Source of the DNA: AV40 sp963817335
Lineage (GTDB): Bacteria; Verrucomicrobiota; Verrucomicrobiia; Chthoniobacterales; UBA10450
Direction: 5' to 3'
Assembly: GCA_963817335.1 (NCBI GenBank)
Contig: CAWFNX010000004.1
Coordinates: forward strand, 62,001 to 126,000
Length of the DNA: 64,000 bases
This document shows positions 50,809 through 60,460 of the stretch, piece after piece. Under the pieces are notes generated by a model. That model had not been told where the DNA came from. It saw only the letters and a list, made by a program, of their open reading frames with translations, and searched no databases. Position numbers and translations under genes: made by a program. Position 1 is the first letter of the stretch. Every line of letters begins with the position of its first letter.

Positions 50809-53800
50809 TCACTCGTCCCTGGTCACACCTTTTGGCTCATAGCCAAGATTCGGCGCCAGTCGCTTTTCGACGGAGGCGACGGCCTCACCCCGTCGATTTG
50901 CGTAATCCTCCACCTGATCGCGCCCAATTTGGCCGACGCCAAAATATTTCGCGTCCGGATGCGAAAAATAAAAGCCGCTCACGCTCGCCGCCGGATGCAT
51001 CGCGAACGATTCCGTCAGTTTGATATCGGTCTTTTGTTCCGCGCCTAACAAATCGAACAGCCCGCGCTTTTGAATGTGGTCGGGACAAGCCGGATAACCA
51101 GGGGCCGGTCGCATGCCCCGATACTTTTCGCGAATCAGGTCGTCATTCGACAATTTTTCTTCGCGGCCAAAACCCCACGCAATCCGGGCCTGCTTATGTA
51201 AATATTCAGCGAACGCTTCCGCCAGTCGATCGGCCAGCGCTTTGGACATGATTGCGTTGTAATCGTCGTGGCTGCTTTTGAATTTTTCAGCGAGTTCGTC
51301 CGCTCCATGGATCGTGACCGCAAAACCGCCAAGATAATCAGAGGGTTGAGTTGTTGAGGAGTTGAGCCGTTGAGGAGCAACGTAGTCCGCGAGGCAGTGA
51401 TTAAATTGTCCGGCTGGTTTTGGCATTTGCTGACGCAAGAAATTGAAGGTGTGTGATTTTTCCCCGCGCGATTCATCGGTAAAAAGATCGACATCGTCTC
51501 CGATCGACCTTGCCGGCCAGAATCCAAACGCCCCGCGAGCGGTCAGTAAATTCTTCGCTGCGATTTCATCCAACAGTTTTTGCGCATCATCAAAAAGCTC
51601 GCGAGCTTGCGTTCCGACGGTTGGATCTTCGAATATCGCAGGATATCGGCCGCGAAGCTCCCAGACGTGGAAGAATGGCGACCAATCGATGAATTCCCTA
51701 AGCTCGGCAATTGGAACTGCGCTGTCACGGGCTCCAACGAATTCCGGTTTCGGCGGCTGGTAGTTGTTCCAGTCGATTGGCGTGCGGTTCGCGCGCGCCT
51801 GTTCGAGCGCAAGTAATTTTTTCTCGCGGATTTTCGCTCCGTGGGCTTTGCGCAGCGCCTCGTACTCGGTGCGCGTTTTGGAATCGAACAACACTTTTTG
51901 TTTTGGGTTTAGCAAGGAATTCACGACGCCGACGGCGCGCGATGCGTCGAGCACATGGACCGTGCTTTCGTGATAATGCGGCGCAATCTTGACCGCAGTA
52001 TGCGCCCGGCTGGTTGTAGCGCCGCCAATTAACAGTGGCAGCTCGAATTTTTCGCGCTCCATCTCCTGGGCGACGTGAACCATTTCGTCCAGAGACGGCG
52101 TGATCAATCCACTTAAGCCGATAGCGTCCGCTTTTTTCTCGCGCGCTGTCTCCAGAATTTTAGCGGCCGAAACCATCACCCCGAGATCGACCACGTCGTA
52201 GTTGTTACATTGCAAAACCACTCCAACGATGTTCTTCCCGATATCGTGGACATCGCCTTTGACCGTGGCCATCACGATCCGGCCCTGCGGTTTTGCTCCG
52301 GCGCTTTTTTCCGCTTCCATGAATGGCATCAGATAAGCGACCGCTTTCTTCATCACTCGCGCGCTCTTCACCACTTGGGGCAAAAACATTTTGCCCGCAC
52401 CAAATAGATCGCCAACCACACTCATTCCGGCCATGAGCGGGCCTTCGATAACGTCGAGCGGTCGGTTGGCCTTTTTTCGCGCCTCTTCCGTATCGATGTC
52501 GATGTAATCGGTGACGCCATGAATCAGGGCGTGCTTTAATCGCTCTTCGACTGTCTGTGCGCGCCACGTTTCATCCTTAACCTTCGCCTTACCTTTTGCT
52601 TTAACATTCTCGGCGAAATCGACCAGCCGCTCGGTCGCATCGTCGCGACGATTCAGCAGGACATCTTCGACTCGCTCGCGCAACTCAGGCTCGATCTCTT
52701 CATAAACCGCGAGCTGTCCGGCGTTCACGATTGCCATGTCGAGACCCGCCTGAATAGCGTGGAACAAGAATGCCGAGTGCATCGCTTCGCGCACGGCGTT
52801 GTTGCCGCGAAACGAAAACGAAATATTGCTGACGCCGCCACTGACCCGCACTCCTGGCAGATTCTGTTTGATCCAACGGGTGGCTCCGATGAAATCGACG
52901 GCGTAGTTGCGATGCTCTTCCAGACCGGTTGCGACGGTCAAAATGTTAGGATCGAAAATAATATCGTTTGCCGGAAAATCCGCTTGCTCGACGAGGAGTT
53001 TGTAAGCGCGGGCGCAGATCTCGGTTTTGCGTTGCAAGTTGTCGGCCTGACCTTGTTCGTCGAAAGCCATCACGATGACAGCCGCTCCGTAACGACGGAT
53101 TGTGCGCGCCTGGCGCAGAAATTCTTCCTCACCGTTCTTTAGCGAGATCGAATTCACCACAGATTTTCCCTGCAGACACTTCAAGCCCGCCTCAATCACG
53201 CTCCACTTCGAGCTGTCGACCATTATTGGAATCCGCGCGATCTCTGGTTCGCTGGTGATGAGATTCAAGAACCGCGTCATCGCGGCTTCCGAATCGATCA
53301 TGCCCTCGTCCATGTTGACGTCGAGAATGTTGGCCCCGCCCTGGACCTGCTGTCGGGCAACCGCGAGTGCGCCGTCGAAATCATCGTTCAGGATCAGCTT
53401 CGAGAACTTGGGCGAACCGGTGATATTGGTCCGCTCGCCGATCACAACAAAGCCGAAGTCCGGGGTAATGTTGAGCGGCTCGAGACCGGAAAGCTGCAAC
53501 CGATTCTCGGTCCGAGCCGGACTGGCGGTATACGATTCTTGATTCTCGATTGGAATTTGCCGCGGTTTGCAATCGCGCACTGCGTCCGCGATTAACCGAA
53601 TGTGATCCGGCGTTGTGCCACAGCAGCCGCCGACCAAATTCAGCCATCCGTTTTCGGCCCACGGTTTTAATTTCGGCGCCAGGGTCTGCGGTGTCTCGGG
53701 AAAACCGGTCTCAGAAAGCGGATCAGGAAGACCAGCGTTCGGATACGCGCTGACAAAAAACGGAGCGACTCGAGCCAGTTCTTCGATGAACGGACTCATC

Positions 53801-54627
53801 TCATCCGGGCCGAGTGAGCAATTCAATCCGACCAAGAGCGGTTGGGCGTGAGCGACTGAAACGAGAAACGCCTCGACGGTCTGGCCACTCAACGTTCGTC
53901 CGGCCCGGTCGGTCACCGTTCCGGAAATAATTAGCGGCATTTTCCGGCCGGCCTTTTCAAAGGCGTCAGCGATTGCGGCGAGCGCCGCCTTTCCGTTGAG
54001 AGCATCGAAAATAGTTTCGACCAGGAGAAGATCGACATTTCCTTCGAGCAAAGCGATCGCTTGATCGAAATAGGTCTGGCGCAGTTGATCGAAGTTGACT
54101 GCGCGAAATCCGGCATCGCTCACGTCCGGTGAAATCGAAGCGGTGACGGGGAGGGGACCGATGGCGCCACCGACAAACTTTCGAACACCGGTTTTGTTTG
54201 TCGCGTCATCCGCCGCCCGTCGCGCCATTGCTGCCGCTGCGATATTCATTTCGCGGACTAGTCCGCGAAGACCGGGATCGTCGACCACGCTCTGGAAGAA
54301 CTCCTGATCTTTCCGCCCGCCTTTCGGTTCGCCCTCGAACAAAAAATCGTGAAGCCCGATCGTGGTCGCACTGAAAGTGTTGGTCTCGATGATGTCTGCA
54401 CCGGCGGCCAGATATTCGGCGTGAATTTTCTCTACCACGTGCGGTTGGGTCAGGTTGAGAAGCTCGAGACTGCCCTTCAGGTCTTTGCCCTTCCAATCGC
54501 GAAAACGTTTTCCGCGGTAATCGGCTTCGGACAATTTTCGCTGCTGAATCATCGTGCCCATCGCGCCATCGAGCAGGACGATGCGCTGTCGAAGCAGGGC
54601 TTCCAAAGGATGAAGGTCCGTCGGCAT
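50809..54627 (-). CDS. metH: Cobalamin-dependent methionine synthase
   Basis: 1272 residues, full length. Homocysteine domain (IVLLDGAMGTMIQ, zinc Cys pair in LVGGCCGTTPDHI), methyltetrahydrofolate domain (NITGSPKFSKL, ILDVNMDEGMIDSE), B12 domain with the cobalt-ligand motif DVHDIGKNIVG (His near residue 793), and AdoMet activation domain (RGMRPAPGYPACPDH). It moves the methyl group from methyl-THF to homocysteine. In the activation domain, between ADYVAP and SDYLGGFAVT, an extra QRLNSSTTQP is encoded by a GTTGAGGAGTTGAG-type repeat (51340-51385), a dispersed repeat that landed in frame in a surface linker. No SAM or cobalamin riboswitch is recognised upstream. Confidence 0.97.
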   Translation of the reverse strand: MPTDLHPLEALLRQRIVLLDGAMGTMIQQRKLSEADYRGKRFRDWKGKDLKGSLELLNLTQPHVVEKIHAEYLAAGADIIETNTFSATTIGLHDFLFEGEPKGGRKDQEFFQSVVDDPGLRGLVREMNIAAAAMARRAADDATNKTGVRKFVGGAIGPLPVTASISPDVSDAGFRAVNFDQLRQTYFDQAIALLEGNVDLLLVETIFDALNGKAALAAIADAFEKAGRKMPLIISGTVTDRAGRTLSGQTVEAFLVSVAHAQPLLVGLNCSLGPDEMSPFIEELARVAPFFVSAYPNAGLPDPLSETGFPETPQTLAPKLKPWAENGWLNLVGGCCGTTPDHIRLIADAVRDCKPRQIPIENQESYTASPARTENRLQLSGLEPLNITPDFGFVVIGERTNITGSPKFSKLILNDDFDGALAVARQQVQGGANILDVNMDEGMIDSEAAMTRFLNLITSEPEIARIPIMVDSSKWSVIEAGLKCLQGKSVVNSISLKNGEEEFLRQARTIRRYGAAVIVMAFDEQGQADNLQRKTEICARAYKLLVEQADFPANDIIFDPNILTVATGLEEHRNYAVDFIGATRWIKQNLPGVRVSGGVSNISFSFRGNNAVREAMHSAFLFHAIQAGLDMAIVNAGQLAVYEEIEPELRERVEDVLLNRRDDATERLVDFAENVKAKGKAKVKDETWRAQTVEERLKHALIHGVTDYIDIDTEEARKKANRPLDVIEGPLMAGMSVVGDLFGAGKMFLPQVVKSARVMKKAVAYLMPFMEAEKSAGAKPQGRIVMATVKGDVHDIGKNIVGVVLQCNNYDVVDLGVMVSAAKILETAREKKADAIGLSGLITPSLDEMVHVAQEMEREKFELPLLIGGATTSRAHTAVKIAPHYHESTVHVLDASRAVGVVNSLLNPKQKVLFDSKTRTEYEALRKAHGAKIREKKLLALEQARANRTPIDWNNYQPPKPEFVGARDSAVPIAELREFIDWSPFFHVWELRGRYPAIFEDPTVGTQARELFDDAQKLLDEIAAKNLLTARGAFGFWPARSIGDDVDLFTDESRGEKSHTFNFLRQQMPKPAGQFNHCLADYVAPQRLNSSTTQPSDYLGGFAVTIHGADELAEKFKSSHDDYNAIMSKALADRLAEAFAEYLHKQARIAWGFGREEKLSNDDLIREKYRGMRPAPGYPACPDHIQKRGLFDLLGAEQKTDIKLTESFAMHPAASVSGFYFSHPDAKYFGVGQIGRDQVEDYANRRGEAVASVEKRLAPNLGYEPKGVTRDE
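51340..51385 (-). repeat. GTTGAG-type dispersed repeat inserted in frame in metH
   Basis: On the + strand the unit GTTGAGTTGTTGAGGAGTTG and the following AGCCGTTGAGGAG are iterations of a GTTGAG motif, also seen in the tail of the glycosyltransferase gene at 2726-2756. It adds about ten residues to MetH without breaking the frame. Confidence 0.6.
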
Positions 54628-54674
54628 GTTTCCGGGAGAACTAAGCGGGGTTTATGCCAGGGATCAAGTAACAA

Positions 54675-54701
54675 ATCTACGCATCATGATACGTAGATGC
54701 G
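54675..54701. promoter_or_regulatory. Inverted repeat upstream of metH
   Basis: ATCTACG (54675-54681) pairs with CGTAGAT (54692-54698); a shifted pairing CGCATC/GATGCG (54680-54685 with 54696-54701) is the alternative. It lies 48 bases upstream of the metH start and 38 bases past the neighbouring gene's end. It could be an operator or a terminator stem of the gene at 54739. Confidence 0.35.
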
Positions 54702-54738
54702 TTATTTCTAACTCGTTCTCTTGCTCCTGCTCTTTCTC

Positions 54739-55143
54739 TTACTCTTCTCTGTCCGAACCCGAACACCGCGCGCGCAGCTGGCCCAGAAACGATCCCCCTT
54801 CAGCGCGGAGTTTCTCTTCCAACCTCTTCGTGCAATCGCAATCGCAGCAGGCCCACGGCTCAGTGCCCTTCTCGTGGCGACAGTTTCTTCGCGAATGCGC
54901 GTCTTTGACCCTGAGGAGATCAAAATATTGCTCCCAGTACGGGCGTTCTTCCGCCAGCGGGGGATTGCAAAAGCACGTTTCCACCCAAGTCGCCACGCCG
55001 TCCGGACCCACGCGGGCCTCATTCATATTATAAGCGTATTCATCGCCCGCGATTGAACCCTGGCCGAGGGTTCCGTGGTCGATCGAGGTTAGCAGTGGTC
55101 GGGATTGCCCGGGCTTTAACTTGGCTTTCACCAGGTAACGCAT
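54739..55143 (-). CDS. Conserved protein with Cys-rich motif
   Basis: 134 residues from ATG 55143 (MRYLVKAKLKPGQSRPLL); the in-frame codons further upstream are not protein-like. Conserved-looking core: GTLGQGSIAGDEYAYNMNEA, ATWVETCFCNPPLAEERPYW, CRHEKGTEPWACCDCDCTKR. The CFC and CCDCDC clusters suggest metal binding. I know of hypothetical proteins with this pattern in several phyla but no function. The C-terminal end runs into an AG/GA-rich repeat (about 54720-54760). Confidence 0.7.
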   Translation of the reverse strand: MRYLVKAKLKPGQSRPLLTSIDHGTLGQGSIAGDEYAYNMNEARVGPDGVATWVETCFCNPPLAEERPYWEQYFDLLRVKDAHSRRNCRHEKGTEPWACCDCDCTKRLEEKLRAEGGSFLGQLRARCSGSDREE

Positions 55144-55276
55144 CGAAAAACATGGCACGACGCCCACTAAAAGGCTCGGACATCAGACATTTAATCGCAA
55201 ACTTTCTTACATTCCGTGAAAACTCTGAGGTTGCAGTCTTGAAAGAAGGTCTCCCTGGCCCGTCAATATAGGCAAC

Positions 55277-56506
55277 GTGGCGGTAAGTCGGCTTCTCAAA
55301 GTTCTTAATCATGACCAGCGCAACACCTTTATAGCGTGCTTCCTCGGTTGGGCGCTCGATGCCCTCGACTTTTTCCTCGTCACGTTCGTCCTCGGCCCGC
55401 TCGGTCACGATTTCGGTCGCAGCGTTGCTAAAGTCACCTTTGCCATCACGATCACCCTAATGATGCGCCCGGTCGGAGCGCTCATCTTCGGCTGGGTCGG
55501 GGACCGATTCGGCCGGCGTGTTCCGCTGATGTTCGACATCATTTTCTATTCGATCATGGAATTGCTAACCGCGTTTGCACCGAACTTTACTGTTTTCCTT
55601 ATTCTGCGCGCGTTGTTTGGAATTGGAATGGGCGGCGAATGGGGGCTCGGCGCGTCACTCGCGATGGAATCGCTTCCAACCCAGATGCGAGGACTGTTTT
55701 CAGGAATTCTCCAGCAAGGCTACGCTGTCGGTTATCTACTGGCGGCACTTGTCTATTGGATTGTGTTCCCGCACTTTGGTTGGCGGGGATTATTTGTGGC
55801 CGGCGCTCTGCCGGCATTCCTGGTGATTTACATTCGGGCGCGGGTTCCGGAATCACCGGTGTGGCTTCGCGATCGAGCGCACCAGCGATCGAAGCTGAAG
55901 TGGTCGATCTTCTTCAGGCAGCACGGCGCGCTGTTCGTTTACGCTGCGCTGCTGATGACAGCGTTCAACTACATGTCCCACGGAACGCAGGACCTTTACG
56001 CAACCTACCTGCAAAAACAGCGCGGCTTTAATTCCGGTCAAACCTCGCAGATCGCGATCATCTATGCGTTTGGAATGATTTGTGGCGGCAGCGTGGTCGG
56101 TCATTTATCGCAAACCTGGGGAAGGCGGCGGGTGATTATTTTGGCAGCTATCTGCGGAATGCTGTTAATCCCGCTTTGGATCTTCGCGCCGAACACCGCG
56201 CTACTGATTTTGGGCGGCTTCCTGATTCAATTCATGGTCCAAGGCGCGTGGGGCGTGGTGCCGGTCCATTTGAATGAACTTTCGCCCTCGGCGTTTCGCG
56301 GCACCTTTCCGGGGCTGGCCTATCAATTGGGAAATTTGGCGGCGGCCTACGCGGCCCAACAACAGGCCTGGCTGGCGGAACATTTTCGGCGGGCCAATGG
56401 CGAACCGAACTACGCTCTGACCATGGCGCTCGTTTCGGCCGTCGTATTTGCCGCCATTATTTTCCTCGCCGCGATCGGGCGCGAGGAACACGGGAAAGAG
56501 TTTTAA
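55277..56506 (+). CDS. MFS transporter (sugar-acid/aromatic-acid type)
   Basis: 409 residues from GTG 55277, 12 predicted TM helices. The MFS signature after TM2 is clear (GWVGDRFGRRVPLM) and repeats in the second half (GHLSQTWGRRRVIIL). ALDFFLVTFVL in TM1 and GIGMGGEWGLGASLAMES in TM4 resemble proton symporters for organic acids such as the sialic acid (NanT) and benzoate (AAHS) groups. The substrate cannot be told. Its stop overlaps the stop of the convergent amidase gene. Confidence 0.9.
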   Translation: MAVSRLLKVLNHDQRNTFIACFLGWALDALDFFLVTFVLGPLGHDFGRSVAKVTFAITITLMMRPVGALIFGWVGDRFGRRVPLMFDIIFYSIMELLTAFAPNFTVFLILRALFGIGMGGEWGLGASLAMESLPTQMRGLFSGILQQGYAVGYLLAALVYWIVFPHFGWRGLFVAGALPAFLVIYIRARVPESPVWLRDRAHQRSKLKWSIFFRQHGALFVYAALLMTAFNYMSHGTQDLYATYLQKQRGFNSGQTSQIAIIYAFGMICGGSVVGHLSQTWGRRRVIILAAICGMLLIPLWIFAPNTALLILGGFLIQFMVQGAWGVVPVHLNELSPSAFRGTFPGLAYQLGNLAAAYAAQQQAWLAEHFRRANGEPNYALTMALVSAVVFAAIIFLAAIGREEHGKEF

Positions 56507-57213
56507 TCGTGATTCAAAAAGGGAGACGCGACGTTTTCTAGCGACTGCTCGATTTTCGCCGTGCGGCGACCGCCGCCGTAACGCTGTTCGACAATTGCTT
56601 CCGCGATCCGGTCAGCGAGATCGTCGCGGTGTTCAGAATCGCGGGCTTCGCCGCCTTCGCGCGGATTACTAAGAAAACCGCACTCTACGAGCACCGCTGG
56701 ATATTTGGCCAGCCGCAACACCCGGAAATTGGCGTGATGCACGCCACGATTGGCCGAACTGGGGAGTGTCATCAGTTTTGCCTGGATCCGGTTCGCGAGG
56801 TCGATTGAGCTGGCCGAATGGTAATAGGTTTCGAAGCCGCGAATGCCACGCCGGCGAGAATCGTTAAAATGAATACTGACGAAAACGGAATTCTTCTGCG
56901 CGTTTTCGATCGCGACGCGCTCTTCGAGCGGAATGAAAACATCGGAACTTCGCGTCATCACGGTATGCAAGTGGGCCTCGCGAAGTTTCTGCGCCACACG
57001 GGTCGCTACGTCCAAAGTCGCGATTTTTTCAGCGCCACCGAACTTGCGATACGCGCCGTTATCCTTGCCGCCATGGCCGGCGTCGACCACGACAGTATCG
57101 AAGGTCTTGCTCGTATCCTTGGTTGCCACCTCTTCGAACCTCGGCCCGGTGGCGCACGCTCCCAGCATTGCTGAGCACGACAAAATCAAGAGCCGTTGAA
57201 CTGATCGAGACAT
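56503..57213 (-). CDS. N-acetylmuramoyl-L-alanine amidase, lipoprotein
   Basis: 236 residues from ATG 57213, which begins a lipoprotein signal (SRSVQRLLILSCSAMLGACA; lipobox LGAC). Amidase_3 catalytic domain: VVVDAGHGGKDNGA (zinc His), ERVAIENAQKNSVFVSIHFN (second zinc His) and AVLVECGFLSNPREG (catalytic Glu). It cleaves the bond between MurNAc and L-Ala in peptidoglycan, in the periplasm. Convergent with the MFS gene. Confidence 0.93.
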   Translation of the reverse strand: MSRSVQRLLILSCSAMLGACATGPRFEEVATKDTSKTFDTVVVDAGHGGKDNGAYRKFGGAEKIATLDVATRVAQKLREAHLHTVMTRSSDVFIPLEERVAIENAQKNSVFVSIHFNDSRRRGIRGFETYYHSASSIDLANRIQAKLMTLPSSANRGVHHANFRVLRLAKYPAVLVECGFLSNPREGGEARDSEHRDDLADRIAEAIVEQRYGGGRRTAKIEQSLENVASPFLNHD

Positions 57214-57368
57214 GGCAGTCGTTACATCAAAACACCTCGCGTCGCCAAAGGTTTCTGGATGGGCATGTTTTCGGTGAAAATCAGCACGGTTCGCGCCTGA
57301 AGGCGTCTTTCTTCCGCAAAAACCGCTTGTTTTTTGCCCGACCGGATTTAAAGGCGTTACCTCCAATT

Positions 57369-58589
57369 ATGCGCATCAGAATTGTTTCGTTACCGGTCCT
57401 GCTCCTCACTTGCGGCCTTGCCTTCGCGGCCAAACCAACCCCTGGTCCCAAAGCAGCCGCTACGGCTACGCCGGCGCCGACCATTTCCAAGCCAGTCGTC
57501 GATCAGACGGCCCAGGTGATTATCTTGGGCTATCACGGAATTGTGACTAACGTTCGCCGGCCCGATACGCAGATAACTCCGCAAGAGTTCGAGAAGCAAA
57601 TGCAGGAGCTGAAAGATCGCGGCATCACCGTGATTGGTTTGCAAGATTATCTGGCCTGGCGGCGGGGCGAGAAAAATATTCCACCACGCTGCGCTGTTAT
57701 CACCCTCGATGATGGTTTGAAGTCTCAATACGAAGTCGGATGGCCTATTCTGAAAAAGTTCGGTTACCCATTTACGATGTTCATTTACACCGAAGGCATT
57801 CAAGGAGGACATTTCGGCGGTGGCCAGGCGATGACGTGGGAAATGCTGTCCGACATGCGCGATGCCGGTGTGGACATCGAGGCGCATTCCAAAACCCACC
57901 AGGATTTACGCAAACCGTATGACAAGGTGAGCAAGAAACACTTAAACCCTCAGGAATATCAGCAATGGCTCCAGGACGAGATCGTGGGTTCCAAGGAGAT
58001 TCTTGAACAGAAACTTGGGATCAAGATCAATTGCTTCGCACTTCCATATGGCTTCTACAACGATCAGGCGAAACAGGTCGCCAAAAACGCCGGCTACGAA
58101 GCCATCTTCACCACTTACGGGCAGCCGGTCACATTCCGCTCACCACTAGATTCGTTAGGCCGAACTTTTATTTGGGGAGGCAAACCGAAGATTTTCGAAG
58201 ATGCGGTCAAGACGATTGCGGCTTCCAGCGGTGGACCAGGAGTCCCGGCGGTCGCGGCCGTTGGCGCCCAGGATTTGCAGGTCGAACCCGCAGATGGTTC
58301 GACCGCTCGTAGCGCTCTGCCGCTGATCAAAGCGAATCTCAGTCGTGTCGGTCAAATCGATCCCGCCAGCGTGCAATTACGCATCAGCGGTCTTGGCTTG
58401 GTTCCCGCGAGCTTCGATCCGAAGGCGGGAGTCGTTTCCTACCAGGTAACGCAGAAACTCCGCGACAAAACCTGCACTGTCATTTTGAGTGCGAAGTCCG
58501 GGGACAAGAAAGTTGAAACCCACTGGACTTTTGGCATCGAAGAAGGTGCGGGCGTGCAAACCGCTCCAAGCGCGACGCCGAAGAAATAG
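57369..58589 (+). CDS. Polysaccharide deacetylase (NodB-homology) with C-terminal domain
   Basis: 406 residues from ATG 57369, first codon of a signal peptide (IRIVSLPVLLLTCGLAFA). NodB domain: ILGYHGI, the Asp-Asp motif VITLDDGLKSQYEVGWPILK, metal-binding His in IEAHSKTHQDL and the later FALPYGFYND. A C-terminal beta domain of ~110 residues follows (VQLRISGLGLVPASFDPKAG). It would remove acetyl groups from peptidoglycan or exported glycan. It may act on the polymer made by the locus at the left end, but there is no direct link. Confidence 0.92.
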   Translation: MRIRIVSLPVLLLTCGLAFAAKPTPGPKAAATATPAPTISKPVVDQTAQVIILGYHGIVTNVRRPDTQITPQEFEKQMQELKDRGITVIGLQDYLAWRRGEKNIPPRCAVITLDDGLKSQYEVGWPILKKFGYPFTMFIYTEGIQGGHFGGGQAMTWEMLSDMRDAGVDIEAHSKTHQDLRKPYDKVSKKHLNPQEYQQWLQDEIVGSKEILEQKLGIKINCFALPYGFYNDQAKQVAKNAGYEAIFTTYGQPVTFRSPLDSLGRTFIWGGKPKIFEDAVKTIAASSGGPGVPAVAAVGAQDLQVEPADGSTARSALPLIKANLSRVGQIDPASVQLRISGLGLVPASFDPKAGVVSYQVTQKLRDKTCTVILSAKSGDKKVETHWTFGIEEGAGVQTAPSATPKK

Positions 58590-58593
58590 GTGG

Positions 58594-58614
58594 AACGCGC
58601 TCTCCGAGCGCGTT
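58594..58614 (+). terminator. Perfect 9-bp hairpin after the deacetylase gene
   Basis: AACGCGCTC (58594-58602) and GAGCGCGTT (58606-58614) with a 3-base loop lie 5 bases after the deacetylase stop. No T-run follows, so it may be a palindromic repeat or a Rho-dependent barrier. Confidence 0.45.
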
Positions 58615-58710
58615 GTAACCGTCTTCGGAGAAGCCCGCCGCCCTGCGGCAAACCACAAACTGGGTTCATTATGGGCGAACTAGCGGGAGCGTAAGCCGGT
58701 CCACCTTATT

Positions 58711-60036
58711 ATGTTTTCGCAACTCGGCGATAAACTGCAGGAGGTTTTCAAAGACCTCCGCGGCCACGGCAAAATCAGCGAGGCGAACATCGACGCCGCC
58801 CTGCGTCAGATTCGCCTCGCGTTACTCGAAGCCGATGTCGATTTCCAAGTTGCCAAAAACTTTGTCGCGCGGGTTAAAGAAAAAGCGATGGGCGAAGCCG
58901 TCCTTCGCAGCATCACTCCGGGTCAGCAAATCGTTAAGATTTTCTATGATGAATTGTCGTTCCTGCTCGGTGGCGATCCCGCGGCTTCCGGACTGAATCT
59001 TGGCGAACCGCATCGAATTTTGATTGTGGGCCTTAATGGCTCGGGCAAAACAACGTCGGCCGCAAAGCTGGCCCGTCTGCTCAAGAAACAGGGGCGCAGC
59101 CCAAATCTGATCGCGCTCGATCTGGAACGTCCGGCTGCGATCGAACAACTTGGAACGCTTGGCCAACAAATCGATGTGCCGGTTTTCAAGCCGGATCCGG
59201 ACGAGAAGAATGTCCAGCGCACCGCAGCTGCCGCGCTGGATTGGCACGAACGAGCGGGCGGGAACATCGACATTTTCGACACCGCCGGCCGCCAGGAGGT
59301 TGACCTCGCGTTGATCGAAGAGCTTCAGCAGCTCAAAAGATTTCTTCAGCCGCAAGAGACCTTGCTGGTGGTCGATGCGGCAACGGGTCAACAGGCGGTT
59401 AGCGTGGCCACACGCTTCGATAGCGCTTTGGAAATCACCGGTATCGTTTTGACCAAACTCGATGGTGACGCCCGGGGCGGCGCGGCCTTGTCGATGCGAG
59501 AAGTCACTCGACGCCCGATCAAATTCATCGGGACAGGCGAAAAGTTGGACCAATTCGAAGCATTCGTGCCCGAGCGCCTCGCCGGCAGGATTTTGGGTAT
59601 GGGCGATGTAGTCGGCCTGGTCGAAAAAGCCGCCGAAACCATCGAGGCCGAGGACGCGGCGCGCTGGGAAGAAAAACTGCGGCGCGCCTCCTTCGATTTC
59701 AACGATTTCCTGAGCCAGTTCAAGATGCTTCGAAAAATGGGCCCCTTGGAAAATCTGCTTGGCATGATCCCCGGTATGAGTAACGTTCCCGGCCTCTCGA
59801 TTGACGAGAAGCAGCTTAAGCGCACCGAAGCCATCGTGCTTTCGATGACCAGTAAGGAGCGGACCCGCCCGGAGATTTTAAACGCTCGGCGTCGTCAGCG
59901 AATTGCTCGCGGCAGCGGCTCGACCGTCACCGAGGTGAACGATTTGGTCCGCCGTTTCGATCAAATGCGCAAGCTGATGAAGAACACGGGGAAAATGAAA
60001 AAGATGATGGCGCAAATGGCGCGAATGAGAAAATAA
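58711..60036 (+). CDS. ffh: Signal recognition particle protein Ffh
   Basis: 441 residues. N domain (LQEVFKDLRGHGKISEANID). G domain with GLNGSGKTTSAAKLA near residue 106, DTAGRQEVD, TKLDGDARGGAALS near 248 and the GTGEKLDQFEAF closing loop. Methionine-rich M domain (FLSQFKMLRKMGPLENLLGM, GSGSTVTEVNDLVRRF, MKKMMAQMARM). It binds 4.5S RNA and signal peptides and targets ribosomes to the membrane. rpsP follows after one base, a widespread arrangement. Confidence 0.97.
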   Translation: MFSQLGDKLQEVFKDLRGHGKISEANIDAALRQIRLALLEADVDFQVAKNFVARVKEKAMGEAVLRSITPGQQIVKIFYDELSFLLGGDPAASGLNLGEPHRILIVGLNGSGKTTSAAKLARLLKKQGRSPNLIALDLERPAAIEQLGTLGQQIDVPVFKPDPDEKNVQRTAAAALDWHERAGGNIDIFDTAGRQEVDLALIEELQQLKRFLQPQETLLVVDAATGQQAVSVATRFDSALEITGIVLTKLDGDARGGAALSMREVTRRPIKFIGTGEKLDQFEAFVPERLAGRILGMGDVVGLVEKAAETIEAEDAARWEEKLRRASFDFNDFLSQFKMLRKMGPLENLLGMIPGMSNVPGLSIDEKQLKRTEAIVLSMTSKERTRPEILNARRRQRIARGSGSTVTEVNDLVRRFDQMRKLMKNTGKMKKMMAQMARMRK

Positions 60037-60037
60037 C

Positions 60038-60457
60038 ATGGCAGTTGCAATCAGATTACGAAGAGAAGGCGCGTTGAACCGGCCCTATTTTAAGGTCGTC
60101 GTCGCGGACAAACGCAGCCCGCGAGACGGGAAGTTTATTGAAATCGTCGGCACTTACGATCCCAAGAAACGAGGCAACAACAGCACCCTCAAGCTCGACC
60201 GCGTCGAGTATTGGATCAGCAAAGGCGCCCAACCGTCCGACACGGTGCGCAGTTTGATCAAGAAAAACAAAGATCCGGAAGCGGCGGCCAAGAAAGCGGC
60301 TGCAGTTGAAGCAAAGAAAGCGGCGAAACCCAAGGCCGCCCCGAAAGCTGAAGCGGCCCCTGCGGCGGAAGCTCCCGCGCCTGAAGCGCCGGCTGCGACT
60401 GCGCCCGCCGCGCCCGCGGCTGAAGCTGCCGCGCCTGAAGAAAAGCCGGCCGGCTAG
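60038..60457 (+). CDS. rpsP: 30S ribosomal protein S16 with Ala/Pro-rich tail
   Basis: 139 residues. The first ~80 are S16 (VAIRLRREGALNRPYFKVVV, SPRDGKFIEIVGTYDP, STLKLDRVEYWISKGAQPSD). The last ~58 are a low-complexity Lys/Ala then Ala/Pro/Glu extension (AAKKAAAVEAKKAAKPKAAP, ending EEKPAG). S16 proteins in most bacteria stop near 80-90 residues, but tails of this kind occur in some phyla. It would reach beyond the 30S body. Start 60038 lies one base after the ffh stop. Confidence 0.95.
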   Translation: MAVAIRLRREGALNRPYFKVVVADKRSPRDGKFIEIVGTYDPKKRGNNSTLKLDRVEYWISKGAQPSDTVRSLIKKNKDPEAAAKKAAAVEAKKAAKPKAAPKAEAAPAAEAPAPEAPAATAPAAPAAEAAAPEEKPAG

Positions 60458-60460
60458 ATC

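Noticed and set aside
54628..54738. A SAM or cobalamin riboswitch upstream of metH.
   Set aside because: The region is short and shows only one small inverted repeat; no B12-box or SAM-riboswitch core is recognisable.
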